From assembly GCA_038030265.1 (NCBI GenBank), contig CM075938.1:47175189-47239188 (forward strand): a stretch of DNA of 64,000 nt. Direction: 5' to 3'. The stretch is from Corythucha ciliata. Its lineage: Eukaryota > Arthropoda > Insecta > Hemiptera > Tingidae. The first letter of the stretch is position 1, and the number at the start of each line of letters is the position of its first letter. The notes beneath the pieces were generated by a model, which saw only the letters and a list, made by a program, of their open reading frames with translations, was not told where the DNA came from and did no database searches. The position numbers and the translations under genes were made by a program. Positions 32,314-43,499 of this stretch are shown piece by piece.

Positions 32314-35300
32314 CTGCCTCATCTGCAGGACTCAATATTTGCACATGGAACTGCAGGGGGGTCTACGGGAAATTCCACGAGCTCAATCTCTTCCTAAAAA
32401 CAAACGACATAGATTTAATACTCCTAACTGAAACGAAACTTGCCCCGTCCATTGACTTCTTCATTCCAGGATATAATTTCGCCAGAGCCGATCATCCCTC
32501 TAACCGACGGTGGCTCTGCCTTGTACATAAAATCATCATTATTACACAACGACTTACCACCCATCAGAGACAGTAAGTATCAAGTTGCGAGAATCAATGT
32601 CCCTCTCTTTGGCCGCTCGTATACCGTAGCTGCATTCTACTCAGCTCCTGAAAACACCGTAAGGGAACCGGACTTTCAAGCCATAATTCAAAGCATGGGC
32701 CCCTACTTCATCCTTGGAGGAGATCTCAATTCAAAACACCCAAGGTGGGGCTCAACCATCTCAAATCCATGAGGACTGGCACTAAATAATGTGATCTACG
32801 CTTACGACATTGAAGTACTATATCCGTCAGAGGCTACCCACTTTCCCGATAACCCTGCTCATTCACCGGACGTTCTAGATTTTTTTCCTTCTAAAAAACG
32901 TCTCCTACAATTGCTTTACCACCTCCTGAGGTCTTCCACGAGCTGAGTTCCGATCATCTTCCGCTGCTTTTAAAGCTACAAACGACACCCATGAGGAACA
33001 GTAGCATCGAACGAATCCCGACGAATGAAATAGACTGGGCCAAATGCAAGGAACAATTTAACGCTGGCACCAACACACAAATCCCCCTTAAAACTCCCAA
33101 GGATGTAAATGTGGCGACAGCAAACCTAACTAGACTTATCCAGTTTGCTGCAACCGAGAGTTCCCAAACTCAAATCCTCACAGTGCGCCCTAAGCAGAAA
33201 CCAACACCTCCACACATCGTTCAACTTCTACAAGTAAAGCGATCAGCCAAACTTCTCTGGGAAGCCACTCGATACCCAGCTCATAAGACGGCTCTAAACA
33301 GGAACTGCTTCAACGAATATTGTTTCATGCGACATTATAATAGAAATTAGGATATACATTATACACTAGTGCAGAAGTTCTTGGACCTAATTTACTAGTG
33401 AAGTGGAAGAAACCTTTGAGATCATAATTTTGTTAATGCATACCAAAAAATTTACGACGATTTTTACAAAGCAATGGACAAAGAGAATAATTCTTCTATA
33501 AAGTCTGATTTGCGGTTCAGTTCTGTAGCCAATCGAGCGAAAGAAGAATGTAAGTAAACGAATGAATTCACTCATTCATTTGACAAGCTGAGTGAAATGA
33601 AAGGTGGCAATCGGACCACTCGTAGCGCTAGTACAAGTACAACACAACCTGGAGAGGGGACCGAGTGATTCACTCGAATGAAAACAACCGAGTGGACTTG
33701 AAAACAACCGAATGAGTATTCGGTTGGAAAAAAACCCCGATTGCTCCCATCGCTACTAAACAGAGCAACTAAGGAAGATACTGAAGCCCTAAGAACGGAG
33801 AAACAGGAACAAAAAAGGAGTGAGCTTCTCATTTTGGACAGCACGGATGGGACATTGTGGAAAAAAACAAAGACGCTCACGAAAGTAAATCCGGACATCC
33901 CCCCTCTCAAATGTAACAATCGCTGGTATTCGACTCCTTCTGATAAGGTGGAGCTACTCTCGACAATACTGGAAGAGCAATTAATGCCAAACCCAGAAAC
34001 TAGCCCCATCGAGGATGAAATTCGAGAACACTTGACGTCTCCAATTGAGCACCTTCCACGATTTCTTCCGGCCAGCCCAGTTGAAGAACGCCACTAGTCG
34101 CTTAAAATGTAAGAAAGCCCCAGGAAGTGACAACATCACAAAGGCACTGGTACTAATAACGCAAATATTCAATTCTTGTTTACGACTAGGCTATATACCA
34201 CCAAATGGACGCACACTGTAGTCATCCTAATTCATAAACCGAATAAACCTGCCAACAACCCCCACAGTTACCGTCCAATCAGTCTGCTTCTTCTTCTGTC
34301 CAAGATCCTTGAAAGATTGATCCTACCTAAACTAGTCCAACACCTCGAACCCTACATACCAGCAACTGAATTCGGATTCCGAAACGCCCATTCTTGTATC
34401 CAACAGCTGCACCGTTTGGTCGACAAAATACTGGATACATACGAGAAAAAAGAAACTTGCGAAGGGCTTTTTGCTGACACCGAGAAAGCATTCGATCGAG
34501 TGTGGCACCCTGGCTTGCTCTTTAAACTCAAATCTGCACTTCCCGACACCTACTACCGTGTTGTCTGGTCCTACCTATCAAACCGCGGGTTTACTGTGAG
34601 ATACAAGACAGCCATATCTCGCACACGGCTTATTCGTGCTGGAATTCCCCAAGGCAGCGTGCTGGGTCCGCTACTATACCTCGTATATGCTGGTGACATC
34701 CCCACGTCTCCTAATTCGACATCCGCGCAGTTCGCTGGTGACACAGCTTTCCTCTGCTGCTCATCTCGAGACGTGAGAGCGGGCTTGGAGCTCGAGACCC
34801 TTTCCTCTGACCTGAATGAATGAGCTAAACGCTGGGGAATTAAACTCAACCCTTAAAAATCCAGCTGCGTAGTATTCACCTACCTCAACAACCATGATAC
34901 GCCCGAACTAAGTATTGGAAACGACAAGGTACCAGTGGAATCAGTAGTCCGCTACCTAGGAGTAACATTGGATAAACGGCTGACCTACAAAGATCACATA
35001 ACCTCGATTCTCCAAAGATGTCGCCACCGACTTAGAAATCTCAAGCCTCTTTTGGGAAATCGATCTCCACTCTCGCTTGATACAAAACGGTTAATATACC
35101 TAACGTTAACTCGGCCAATATGGGAGTACAGCTGCCATGTTTGGGGCGGTGCTTCGGATTCACAGGTTCAACGATTTCAAACTTTCCAAAACCGCGTTTT
35201 GAGGGTTATCGCGGACGCACCGTGGTACATCAGGAACACCAATATCCACAAATATGTCATGATGCCCACAATTCCAGAAGTGCTGCAGTCCTCATATTCT

Positions 35301-35435
35301 CGTTTCCGCGTGCGACTACAGGATCAGCCAAACCCACGTGCAGCAGGCATACTCGACACTCCCCCCACCTGCCCACCGGAACAGGAGACTAAAACGAAAG
35401 CGACACACCGATCTACTCGTAGAAAACCAGAATAA
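32310..35435 (+). pseudogene. ORF2 (endonuclease-reverse transcriptase), broken
   Basis: ATG at 32310 overlaps the ORF1 stop as ATGA. The endonuclease begins NICTWNCRG and has LLTETKL, then after a shift near 32505 has GGDLNSKHPRWGS and, near 32955, SDHLPL, the expected catalytic blocks. The frame breaks again at TGA 32769 and near 32890. The reverse transcriptase includes KKAPGSDNIT (34105), SYRPISLL (34268), EKAFDRVWH (34485) and GIPQGSVLGPLLY (34640). The active-site box reads FAGDTA instead of the usual FADDTA, so one catalytic Asp is replaced by Gly. Stops at 34821 and 34853 follow, then YLGVTLDKRLTYKDH and a C-terminal tail. Confidence 0.9.
33302..33755. mobile_element. Insertion within LINE ORF2 (454 bp)
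   Basis: CTAAACAG occurs at 33294-33301 and again at 33756-33763, and protein-like ORF2 reading (TALNR before, LLNRATKED after) seems to jump across. The stretch itself does not translate into LINE sequence. An 8-bp duplication would fit a hAT or P type. The ends are not convincing inverted repeats, so this is an inference. Confidence 0.45.
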
Positions 35436-35540
35436 CGACCAGTAAGACTGCGTCCACTACAACACTCTTGTAAAATTATAACCTTGTAACCCTTAAGTTG
35501 TGACGTAACTGAACTAAAATTTAACTTCAACCCTCAATAA

Positions 35541-36250
35541 TATGAATTCTGACCTTTTGTATTATATTCGTATAAGGACCTCAAAGTTTATGTTCTTCAA
35601 AAATCCAAGAGGATAAGTTGTCACACATTTTCGTACAAATTTCCCTTTTCAATTGCTTGTTTTATGTGTTTTATTTGTAGAGGTCCATGAGTTTTCTGCT
35701 TCCACAACTTTTCAAAATCCCTTTCATTCTTCTTTTGTTCTCCGCCCGTACCGTGGTTTCATTTTAATTAACGGTTAGAATATGGGATCAAAGAGCCTTG
35801 TTTTTCAGTCAAAGTAGCTGGAGGGTATAGAGGGTATCTTGGTAAAGTTATATTGAACATTTCGAGTGAAAAGACCTCTATCTAGTGATCCCTGAACAAA
35901 AACTCCCTTTTCCAACACCTTACCTATAGTTTTGTAGTTGGCAATTAAGTTCTCTTTCACCTTTGTCGGACCTTTTCTAAATCTCGTCTTTATAGTGTCC
36001 GTTTTCCCGCTTTTTAGCGATCACCTAGTGGTAAGCGCGTTGAGTTTCTTCCCTCCTCTCCTCTTCAGATACTAATTCCTGTACTAAAGCTGCTCTTAAA
36101 CTGAAACACAATTCACGTTGTTATAAGCTGTCGCATGTTAAATTATTCCGGGCTCCCGCACCAACACCCCCTTTTTGTGAAGTAAAGCGTTTCTCGATGT
36201 CAAGATTTTTGAAACCGAGGGGGTATAAAAATTGGTGCTCGCCTCCCCCC
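35541..36250. other. Unassigned intergenic DNA
   Basis: Nothing recognised apart from AT-rich sequence. The first part could be LINE 3' flank. Confidence 0.4.
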
Positions 36251-36257
36251 CCCCCAC

Positions 36258-36330
36258 CACCGCCGAACGGTTAGCGTACTTGACTTTCAAGAGAGCATGG
36301 TTTGGTTAAAATACCGTGAAGGGTGTGAGG
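36258..36330 (+). mobile_element. tRNA-derived SINE head, diverged
   Basis: CGAACGGTTAGCGTACTTGA resembles an A-box region, and CTTTCAAGAGAGCATGG followed by GGTTTGGTTAAAATACC resembles an anticodon arm and a decayed B-box (GGTTCGANTCC). The following GTGAAGGGTGTGAGGAAGG is purine-rich, as in SINE bodies. The 3' end is not defined. Confidence 0.45.
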
Positions 36331-38000
36331 AAGGAAGGAGAACCAAATTGGGCCACTCCCCTGAGTCGTCAACACACAGAAAACTCCCCCCTTCTCACGA
36401 CACCCGTTTCTTTCGAGGGGGCTGACAGGGCTCTCTCCCTGCACCCCCCGCGCCAAAACTCTCTCAGTGGAGCGACCAGCCAGTGCGGTGCCCGCATCCG
36501 CAAATGGAAGGATCTGTTTCATATAGGAAGTTCTGTATTATTTTTAGATCGTAAAATCGTAAATAGGAGACGGTTAATTTAAAGTCGCACGTTCTCGTTG
36601 ATGCATCATGAGCAAAAATTATTAATTATCAATGGAATCTACGCACGGATTGCTACGGATTGTTTTTCTCTTTTCAACCATCTTTTCAGGTAATTTTCTA
36701 CAAAATTTTAACGATGGAAATTCCAATTTTATCCCGCCCTTAATATGACGTGAAATTAATTATTTTCATCCAATGTAATTTTTGTTTGATTCTTCAACTG
36801 ATGACAGACACCTACCTGCCTTAGCATTCATTTAAATTAACCTTTTTTTTTAAAAATAAGGCACAGTTATTAGTTATGGCCATTTTATGAGATTTTGCTT
36901 AGGTTTTCGTTCACCCTCTCCCCAGCTCCATCCTTTTGAAAAAGGGGTTAAAAAAGGCCAGTAATGGCTGGTAAATTGAAGCTATAAAAATTGAATTATC
37001 CCCCCCCCTCCCGACAATCCTATTCCCACCTCATCCCCTCGGCATAAGTTAAAAGGGCGTTTAAATAAATTATCTTGAATTTTACAACTTGGCTTTATTG
37101 GCTCTTTCCATTTTCGCGTGTACTTCTTTAAATTATAACCCCCTCCACAAGCACATTTTCCCGCTGCCACAATTTCCTGTGCGATTTTAATAATGGAATT
37201 TGAATTAGCAACCCCGACCTCTCCACACCAACGGGGGGGAAAAAAAGCCTGCCTTTTTATTGTTGTCAGCTTCATTGGCAAGTGGCAACTCTTTTCAAGA
37301 GCTCAACGCTTTTTAACAATAAAAATGCACCGTTTAATTGTACATAAAACTAAGCAGCCCCGCATCTACTTTCATGAAAACAGAGGGATGAGACTGGGTT
37401 ATAATCACTTAACTCTGCTCCAGCTAAAATCCCAACGCTTTCTTCTCCCAAAACGGTCTTCTTTTGTATATCTTTCAACCAAGAGTGAATGAGTGAAGGA
37501 GAGGAATTAGGAAAATAATACATCTTGGTTGGTTAAAATCACTGTTTTCTCCTGTTTATCTGTGAGTTAAAACTTCAGATAAATACCCCGAACCCTAAAA
37601 AACCGACCACAACAAAGAACTACTGGCTTAAGCACTGCTTTCACAAAACTTTCTATAGCACTTTATAAATCAGTTTTAAGAAACATCACTTATAACTATG
37701 AATCGCGTGTCTGCCGGCAGAAAAAGTAGGCCAGGGTATGAAATAATTAATATAAGTCGTCAAAATCGTTACCAAGTCTTGACCGAAGAATACGTATCAA
37801 CCTACGATGTGTGTCCCACAATGTTTATTTCGGCCTAACTAACCGACGACATTCGTGTGCTTGCTGGAAAACTCTGTATAGAACACGAAAATCAAACTCT
37901 ATATCGCGTAAATACACACATCCCAATTTGATGCCCTGGAAAAAATAAAAAAAATGTATCTGTCTCAACATAGCATTGTGCCTTAGATACATTTGACGAT
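36331..38000. other. Unassigned intergenic DNA
   Basis: No gene supported. Opposite-strand frames at 36271-36582 overlap and lack motifs. C and T runs lie at 37000-37012 and 36843-36853. Confidence 0.4.
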
Positions 38001-38002
38001 TG

Positions 38003-38386
38003 CTGTATTCAATTAATTGCAAATTAGACGACCCTTGTCTTAGGACTTTTCAAGGGATTACTCCCCCCTCACCGCACCACCCTAGTCACCATGCTGTGAC
38101 TTCGAGGGAGTGGGGAGGCTGAAAATAAAGAATTAAACTTTATTGAAGCTAAATACTTACCATTTTTACTTGTTTTGAGTTCCGAGAAAAAATTGCTCCC
38201 AGGGTGGGATTCGAACCCACGACCTCCTAGTTTCGCGCCAGGCGCTCTGCCACTGAGCTAGCCTGAGAGGCTTACGCTAAGAGCGAACCCCACCAGAGAG
38301 AAACTCCCTCTCGGTGCGGTGAGGGGGGAGTAATCCCTTGAAAAGTCCTAGGACAAGGGTCGTCTAATTTGCAATTAATTAATTGC
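38003..38386. mobile_element. Foldback element carrying a tRNA-like gene (1)
   Basis: The left arm (38003-38078) and right arm (38315-38386) are inverted copies sharing GCAAATTAGACGACCCTTGT, TAGGACTTTTCAAGGGATTA and CTCCCCCCTCACCGCAC, with only one or two differences. Between them sits a minus-strand tRNA-like gene. The high arm identity suggests a fairly recent origin. Confidence 0.85.
38197..38268 (-). tRNA. tRNA-like gene, anticodon loop reads CGA without U33
   Basis: The minus-strand cloverleaf is well formed. The acceptor TCTCAGG/CCTGGGA pairs over 7 bp with one wobble; the D-arm is GCTC...GAGC; the anticodon stem is CCTGG/CTAGG; the T-arm is GTGGG-TTCGAAT-CCCAC. The 7-base loop is CGCGAAA, giving CGA (Ser) at the anticodon position but G instead of the near-universal U33. 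A T6 terminator follows (complement of 38187-38192). The stems look functional, the loop does not. It may be a tRNA pseudogene or a promoter module for the foldback. Confidence 0.75.
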
Positions 38387-38860
38387 TGGGACACATAAAG
38401 AAAAAAGAACAGCTGTATTCAATTGTTATAAACGCAGATTTGAGCACCGAAGTTCTTGGTTAGGACTGAATTGAGTGTTGCTTTCTACAATAGTAGAATG
38501 TACATACAGGGCGTACTCACTCGTTTGTACACACGAGGAAATACTCGAAACCGAAATCGTCAATTCAACCCTTCAAACTGGCTAATTAACGTTAAAACTG
38601 AACATTTTGCCCATAAAAATCAATAAAATCTTGAGGTTTTGCCCGTTTTCCACGACACATTGGGGGATACTGCCAATTTTAACAAGAAACTGTGGCAATG
38701 CCGCTTGAAAACTGACAATTTCGTCCCTCTTCCCTACAGGACTCACCATTCAACCAGTAAGCTGCAACCTTAGACCCCATAGAACCTGATTGGTTTTGCT
38801 ACATAAAACACGAGTTGAAGTGAACGTGATTGTACGCGTCATTTGAATCACTGATGAGCA
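38387..38860. other. Unassigned intergenic DNA
   Basis: Short units such as AACTGACAATTTCGTCCCT at 38708 hint at family C. No gene. Confidence 0.4.
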
Positions 38861-39241
38861 GAATTTAAAGCCATTCAATAAAAAAGTTGCAAGTCTCTGC
38901 TGAATTGCAACATTGGAGCCAAGTCACCGTGAAATGGCGACATTCGGAGAAAAGGAAAGGCAAGCTTGGGGTACAAATAGTTGGCAAATAGTACGTTTTT
39001 GGTCTTGGCATTCGTGAAACGTCAAGTTACCGGACCCGAAGAGGTCGTATAGAGTCAAGTCGTGCCAGTTCTGCCGGTTTCGATAGCACCTAAAGCTTGA
39101 TGAATATCCGGAAATCACGTAGGTCTGAGAATTCTAAAAATTACGATTTACCTAATTAAAGATATTTATGAATTAATTAACTGATGTCCGTACGACTCGG
39201 GAAGGCAAAGCCTCACACTATTCGAGCTTCGAGAAAAAATT

Positions 39242-39445
39242 GGCTCCCCGGCGGGATTTGAACCCGTAACCTCTGGAATGCTAAGTTGAGTAGTTTTTAA
39301 ACAAGCGAGAAGCGACCAGCTTGAAAATGGTCCAAATGACCGAAACCGCGGTCGCTGAATAATTAATAAAAGGTGGTTCAGAACAATCTTTGATTGGAGC
39401 ATCTGGAATGCTAGTCCAGTGCGCTACCAATTCCGCCACGGAGAC
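39242..39445 (-). tRNA. tRNA-like gene interrupted by a 118-bp insertion
   Basis: With the insertion ignored, the minus strand gives GTCTCCG, a D-arm containing AATTGGTAGCGC, the anticodon stem CTGGA/TCCAG with loop CTAGCAT (anticodon AGC, Ala type, U33 present), the T-arm CGGG-TTCAAAT-CCCG, and CGGGGAG. T6 follows. The insertion 39284-39401 is flanked by a perfect 12-bp duplication, TCTGGAATGCTA (39272-39283, 39402-39413). It therefore is an insertion, not a normal tRNA intron, even though it lies near the usual intron position. Confidence 0.7.
39284..39401. mobile_element. 118-bp insertion in the tRNA anticodon region
   Basis: Bounded by the 12-bp direct repeat. The interior includes AGCGACC...GGTCGCT, a short inverted word pair. 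No poly(A) or terminal repeat. A 12-bp duplication fits an endonuclease-driven (LINE-mobilised) insertion better than most DNA transposons. Confidence 0.5.
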
Positions 39446-41239
39446 TCCATTGGGAGACGCAGAAAGCCAAACCCCACCCAGGGCCATTTTTTCTTGAAAC
39501 TCCAGGCATTTCTCCTGATCGGTAAACCACGCCTAATTTGATCTTATCTAGATGTTGTTAAATAGATACGAGAAATTCTGTCGCGTGGTTTACCAATCAG
39601 GAGAAACGACTAGAGTTTCGAGAAAAAATTAATTAATTAATTAATTAATGAGCTCAAAATCAGTGAAATTGTGAATTTTGTTTCACGAAACCACCCATCT
39701 TTGCCTTTATGTGCGCGAAAGTTTTGAGGTTTATTTTTTAGTGGATCCGAGAGTTTTTAGTGAAGCCCGCTAAAGTCTAAATTTTGGAGCTAAATACCAA
39801 CGAAATAGAAAGTTGCCTGAATGATAATTCGCAAAATCGCTAGTTCCGGTTCTGGTCGGGTTGGATTCACGCAAATTTGCAACTTGCTGGTCTTTATTTC
39901 ACAAAATTATATCACAACAGAGCTCAAAATCTGCGAAATTGCAAATTGCGTTCTCGATATCACTACATTCTGGCTTAGTGTGCGCGAAATTGCACCAATT
40001 TCCGTTTTATTTAAATATTTTTTATTTATTTTCTTGGGTGTGTCACGTCAAAGTCAGATACGACAGCCTTTGAAAATCTTGACAAGTAGCCACAAAATAT
40101 CATTATTTTGGAGCTATAAATACCCGTGAAATAGGAATTTCCCTTACTGAGCATTCACAAAATCGCTAGTTCGCTAGTTTCCCCAAATTTGCAAATTGTA
40201 AGTCGTTGTTTGTGTGAATTTGTAAATTTCTGGCCTTTATATTTTCACGAAATAGCAAGTTGTTTGAATTTATTTTCGTGCAATTGCAAGTTTTGGGCAA
40301 CTTTTGTTTTAGTGACCACGAAACTCGGGCAGATTTGACACCAAATTGCAGCTAAAATTCTACGTTATTTCGAGTTTCAGGTACAAAAATTCGCAAAATT
40401 GCTTGTTTCCGGTTTTATTTTCACCTTGAATTTGCGAGAAACTTGCAAGATTCGAGTGTAAGTATTTGCAAAGTTGCAAGTTATTAGCTTTTTTGTTAGT
40501 GGATGTGGATGCCCTGAGCAATCCGAACCTGATTGCGCCCATTAGCAGACGAATAGCCGTGCAACATTTAGTACTAAATATTATGAGTTTGTTAGCTCAG
40601 GTCCAAATTCAATATCCACACAACTTCTTTTAATCTTTGTGAAAGTGGAAGTTTTAGTTCTTAGTTTTTGCAAAATTGCCATTTTATGGATTTTTCAATT
40701 TTTCGGATGCCCGTGTTCCAGCTGTCCCGGAGAGAACCCAAAGAATGATTAATTGCGGCAAAATTATATCATTCGACTCTAAATATCAGTAAATTCGCAA
40801 TTTTCGAGGTTTTTCGAGGTCTGGATCAATGTTGTCAACTGACATTTTACTTTTCTCGTCACGTCAAGAACAAAATTCCGTCAGAAATCTGTCAAAATGT
40901 ATAATATAATCCACCAAATAATAGTACGTGCAGACTCCTCAGAAGAGGAGGTTCCTGAAAAACTAAAATATGGCAAAATAGGGATTTTTAGGTTTTATGT
41001 TCATGAGAATTTGAGACCGAAATTCCAGAAAAGCCCTTATTCGAGGCGAGAATTGAGAAGTATTCGCGAATTCATGGTTTTATGGTGGCTCTTTAACAGT
41101 TAATATTTAGAAAACCACTAACGTACTGTTAATGGGGCAAGGACGGGGGAGGCGTACGTATGCCCGTTAAGCAAAAGGAGGGGAGGATGACGTAAGAAGC
41201 GCATCTAATTTATAAATATTTCAAAACTTTAAAATAGCC

Positions 41240-42250
41240 AAAAATTGAATTTTTTCAATTTTAGCCGGGAAGTAGCGTTTTTATCCCATGTTAGCGATTT
41301 TTCTCAATATTGGCCTTTACGTCCTTAACTTTTAGTTATAGACTGCTTTCTCTTAATTTTAGACCCGAAGTTTCCTTCAAAAACCACGTTTTCCTAAAAA
41401 CCTTTTACCCGCGAGTCAGCATTATTACTAAATTTTAGTCAGGAATTAGCGGTTTTCTCAATTTTAGTTGAGAGTTAATCGGTTTTTTTAATTTTACGAT
41501 TCGTGAATTAACGTTTCGTTTTTTCAAGAATTTATCCGCAAAAATTATCGGATTTTTCACGATTTTATCCGCGAATTAATTAGCGAATCTTTTCAGTTGC
41601 ATCCGCGAAATAGGACTGTTCCAAGTTTAGCCGTTAATAGCGCATTTTGTCATTTTCATTAGTGAATTAACATTTTTCGAAAAATAGCTGTGAATTAGTG
41701 GCTTTTAATTTTTTTATCCGCGAATGGGCAATTTTTTTTCAATTTTAGTTGCGAATTTGCATTTTTTCTCAGTTTTAGGCCCGAATTAACGTGTTTTTCC
41801 TATTGAACAGCCGTAGCGGGTTTTCATGCTTTTTCTAAGCCTTTTTTGCTTTTTAGCGCTTGCAGAAAAGCAAAAACCGATCCCCGTCTCAATTTTAGCA
41901 AAAAGAACAGCAAATTAGCGTTTTTTTTTTTTTTTTTTTTTTTATTTTAGCCATAAAGTGGCATCTATACACGAATCAGCGATTTTTCCTCAATTTCGCT
42001 CTGGATGTTTCATCGGCATTTAACGAATAAACGCTACTCAACGGTTTCACCCATGAATATTAGCGCTTTTCCCCAACTTTTTACTGAGTACTCGGCCGCA
42101 GGAACAGTACATCAGAGTGCATTCTCGTCTTTATCCGCTTTAGGACCTTAATAACTGAGGAGCACCGCATTTTCTCTTTTTTAACAGCGAACTTACCCCC
42201 GGAAGGCTGCATTTTCTCTCAATTCGAGCCTTCAGAATAGAGTTTTTGTG
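41240..42250 (-). repeat. Family A array, reverse orientation
   Basis: Many units of the form TTTT(A/T)TTTTAGCCGCGAATTAGCG. A 23-base T run lies at 41921-41943. The weaker end is at 42.2 kb, after which plus-oriented units begin. Confidence 0.75.
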
Positions 42251-42299
42251 GGTTAAATCGAATATCCAGCTACACTCCTTGCTGACCACCTGCAAAGTC

Positions 42300-42587
42300 C
42301 CAATGGCGGCTAAAATTAAGAGAAATACTTTGCGACTTGCTACTTCGAGCTAAAGTTTCCCTAAAGTTTCCGCGGATAAAGTACAGAAGATGTGTTATTA
42401 GAGGCTAAAAGTGTATGGAAACGACCAATTTTGGCTTCTGAAGTTAAAGGCTCAAAATGAAAAAAAGCTATAACTCATCGCTAAAAGCGAAAAAAATTCT
42501 AATTTTGAAGCTAAAATTAGAAAAAAGTGCTAATTCGTGGGTCAAATTGAGGAAAATTGCTCATTAGCGGTTATAATTAGGAAAAAC
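42300..42587 (+). repeat. Family A array, plus orientation (left part)
   Basis: Units such as GCTAAAATTAG-AAAAAAGTGC-TAATTCGTGG up to the insertion of the 904-bp element. The 8-bp target GGAAAAAC lies in a unit spacer. Confidence 0.7.
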
Positions 42588-43491
42588 GGGCGTCCATCAA
42601 CTCCTACCCGAGAGTTCGGGGGGATTAAAAGTGATTCAACTCCCGCCCTGGGCCAGTGAAAAATCGCATCAACTGCCGCCCGTTTTACAGTCCAAGCAAT
42701 ATCAACTCCCGCCCATCGGCTTTGGTGCAAACGTTCGGTTGTCGTGATAAAAGTACTTATTCTTATTATCATGGTATGGGCTTTAATTTCAGCCTCAAGT
42801 GTACTCATTATTTTTCTTTTCACATTGAAAGGCAGTTAAGTATTTTGAATTCACTTGCACTATTACCCCGCTGCGCATTCAAGAAGATAACGCATCGACT
42901 CTTCGATTCTGTTCACACCAACGTCTGTGGAACCTGAACGGACAAGAGCGTATTAAGTGGGGACACCTCGTCGAACCTTCTCATCTTCAGTCGATTGTCA
43001 CCTCAGTTCTAATTCAATATTCAATGCGATGGACCGACTTATATACGTTGAATCGGCGACCCAAAGAGGCCGAGGGGTTTTTTTCTCGTTTGGCTTCATG
43101 TTCATCTATCACAAAACTTTGAAAAGCAGAATTTTTATTTTATGTATACTTTGTTCCTCACGACGATTCGACAACAATTATCTTCTATATAACTTCTTTA
43201 TTTTAGTCATCTAAGAAACTTCACGTACTTAAGCCTAATGTGAACTGTCTCTCACGACGTTCCTACTTACTTTGTTCCTCATGACGATTCGACTAAGTAG
43301 ATCCTTATATATTTATTATCATTGACTGTGATTCATTACACTACTGGTTGTGCTATTTCTTATCAAATATAACGGGTATAGAGTATTTCAATTTTTCTCT
43401 GACCCGATCTCTCTTGGGCGGGAGTTGATAAAAAATAGCGGTAGGAGTTGATGCTTTTTTTGGGCTCTGGGCGGGAGTTGATGAATCCCCC
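42588..43491. mobile_element. 904-bp element with AGTTGAT subterminal repeats
   Basis: A perfect 8-bp duplication GGAAAAAC lies at 42580-42587 and 43492-43499. The ends are inverted: GGGCGTCCATCAACTCC at the left and GGAGTTGATGAATCCCCC-like at the right. Subterminal copies of ATCAACT(C/G)CCGCCC (four at the left, within 42594-42713) face GGGCGGGAGTTGAT copies (three at the right, within 43418-43482). The interior open frames (42542-42823 minus, 42656-42937 and 42957-43214 plus) lack motifs. Non-autonomous; hAT- or P-type by duplication length. Confidence 0.85.
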
Positions 43492-43499
43492 GGAAAAAC

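Larger units (their letters stand above)
31500..35540 (+). mobile_element. Jockey-like non-LTR retrotransposon, defective
   Basis: Order of parts on the plus strand: short ORF1 start (31500), PRE_C2HC-like region and CCHC knuckles (31589-32310), apurinic-type endonuclease (32330-32990), linker, reverse transcriptase (34100-34850) and C-terminal region ending at a TAA near 35433. This is the Jockey clade architecture. Many frameshifts, stops and a roughly 450-bp insertion inactivate it. The 3' untranslated part is short and I see no clear poly(A) tail, so the end is approximate. Confidence 0.9.
39208..39632. mobile_element. Foldback complex carrying a split tRNA-like gene (2)
   Basis: GAGAAAAAATTGGCTCCCCGG (first 20 bases given in part) at 39231 is mirrored by CCATTTTTTCTTGAAACTC at 39484. 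A further hairpin, 39488-39535 with 39574-39632, repeats TTTTTTCTTGAAACTC, TTTCTCCTGAT and GGTAAACCACGC in inverted orientation. The complex thus holds three copies of the T6-CTYGAAACTC end. Confidence 0.65.
38861..40850. repeat. Long dispersed repeat R, copy 1 (interrupted)
   Basis: Matches copies at 48.1-49.4 and 59.45-60.35 kb in the same order: GCTGAATTGCAA, CCAAGTCACCG, CATTCGGAGAAAA, and later GAGCATTCACAAAATCGCTA at 40147. Within it the words GCAAATTGCAAGTTT and AAATATT(T/C)GCGAAATTGC recur at about 30-bp steps, so it is both a long repeat and an array. The tRNA foldback at 39.21-39.63 kb interrupts it. Confidence 0.65.
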
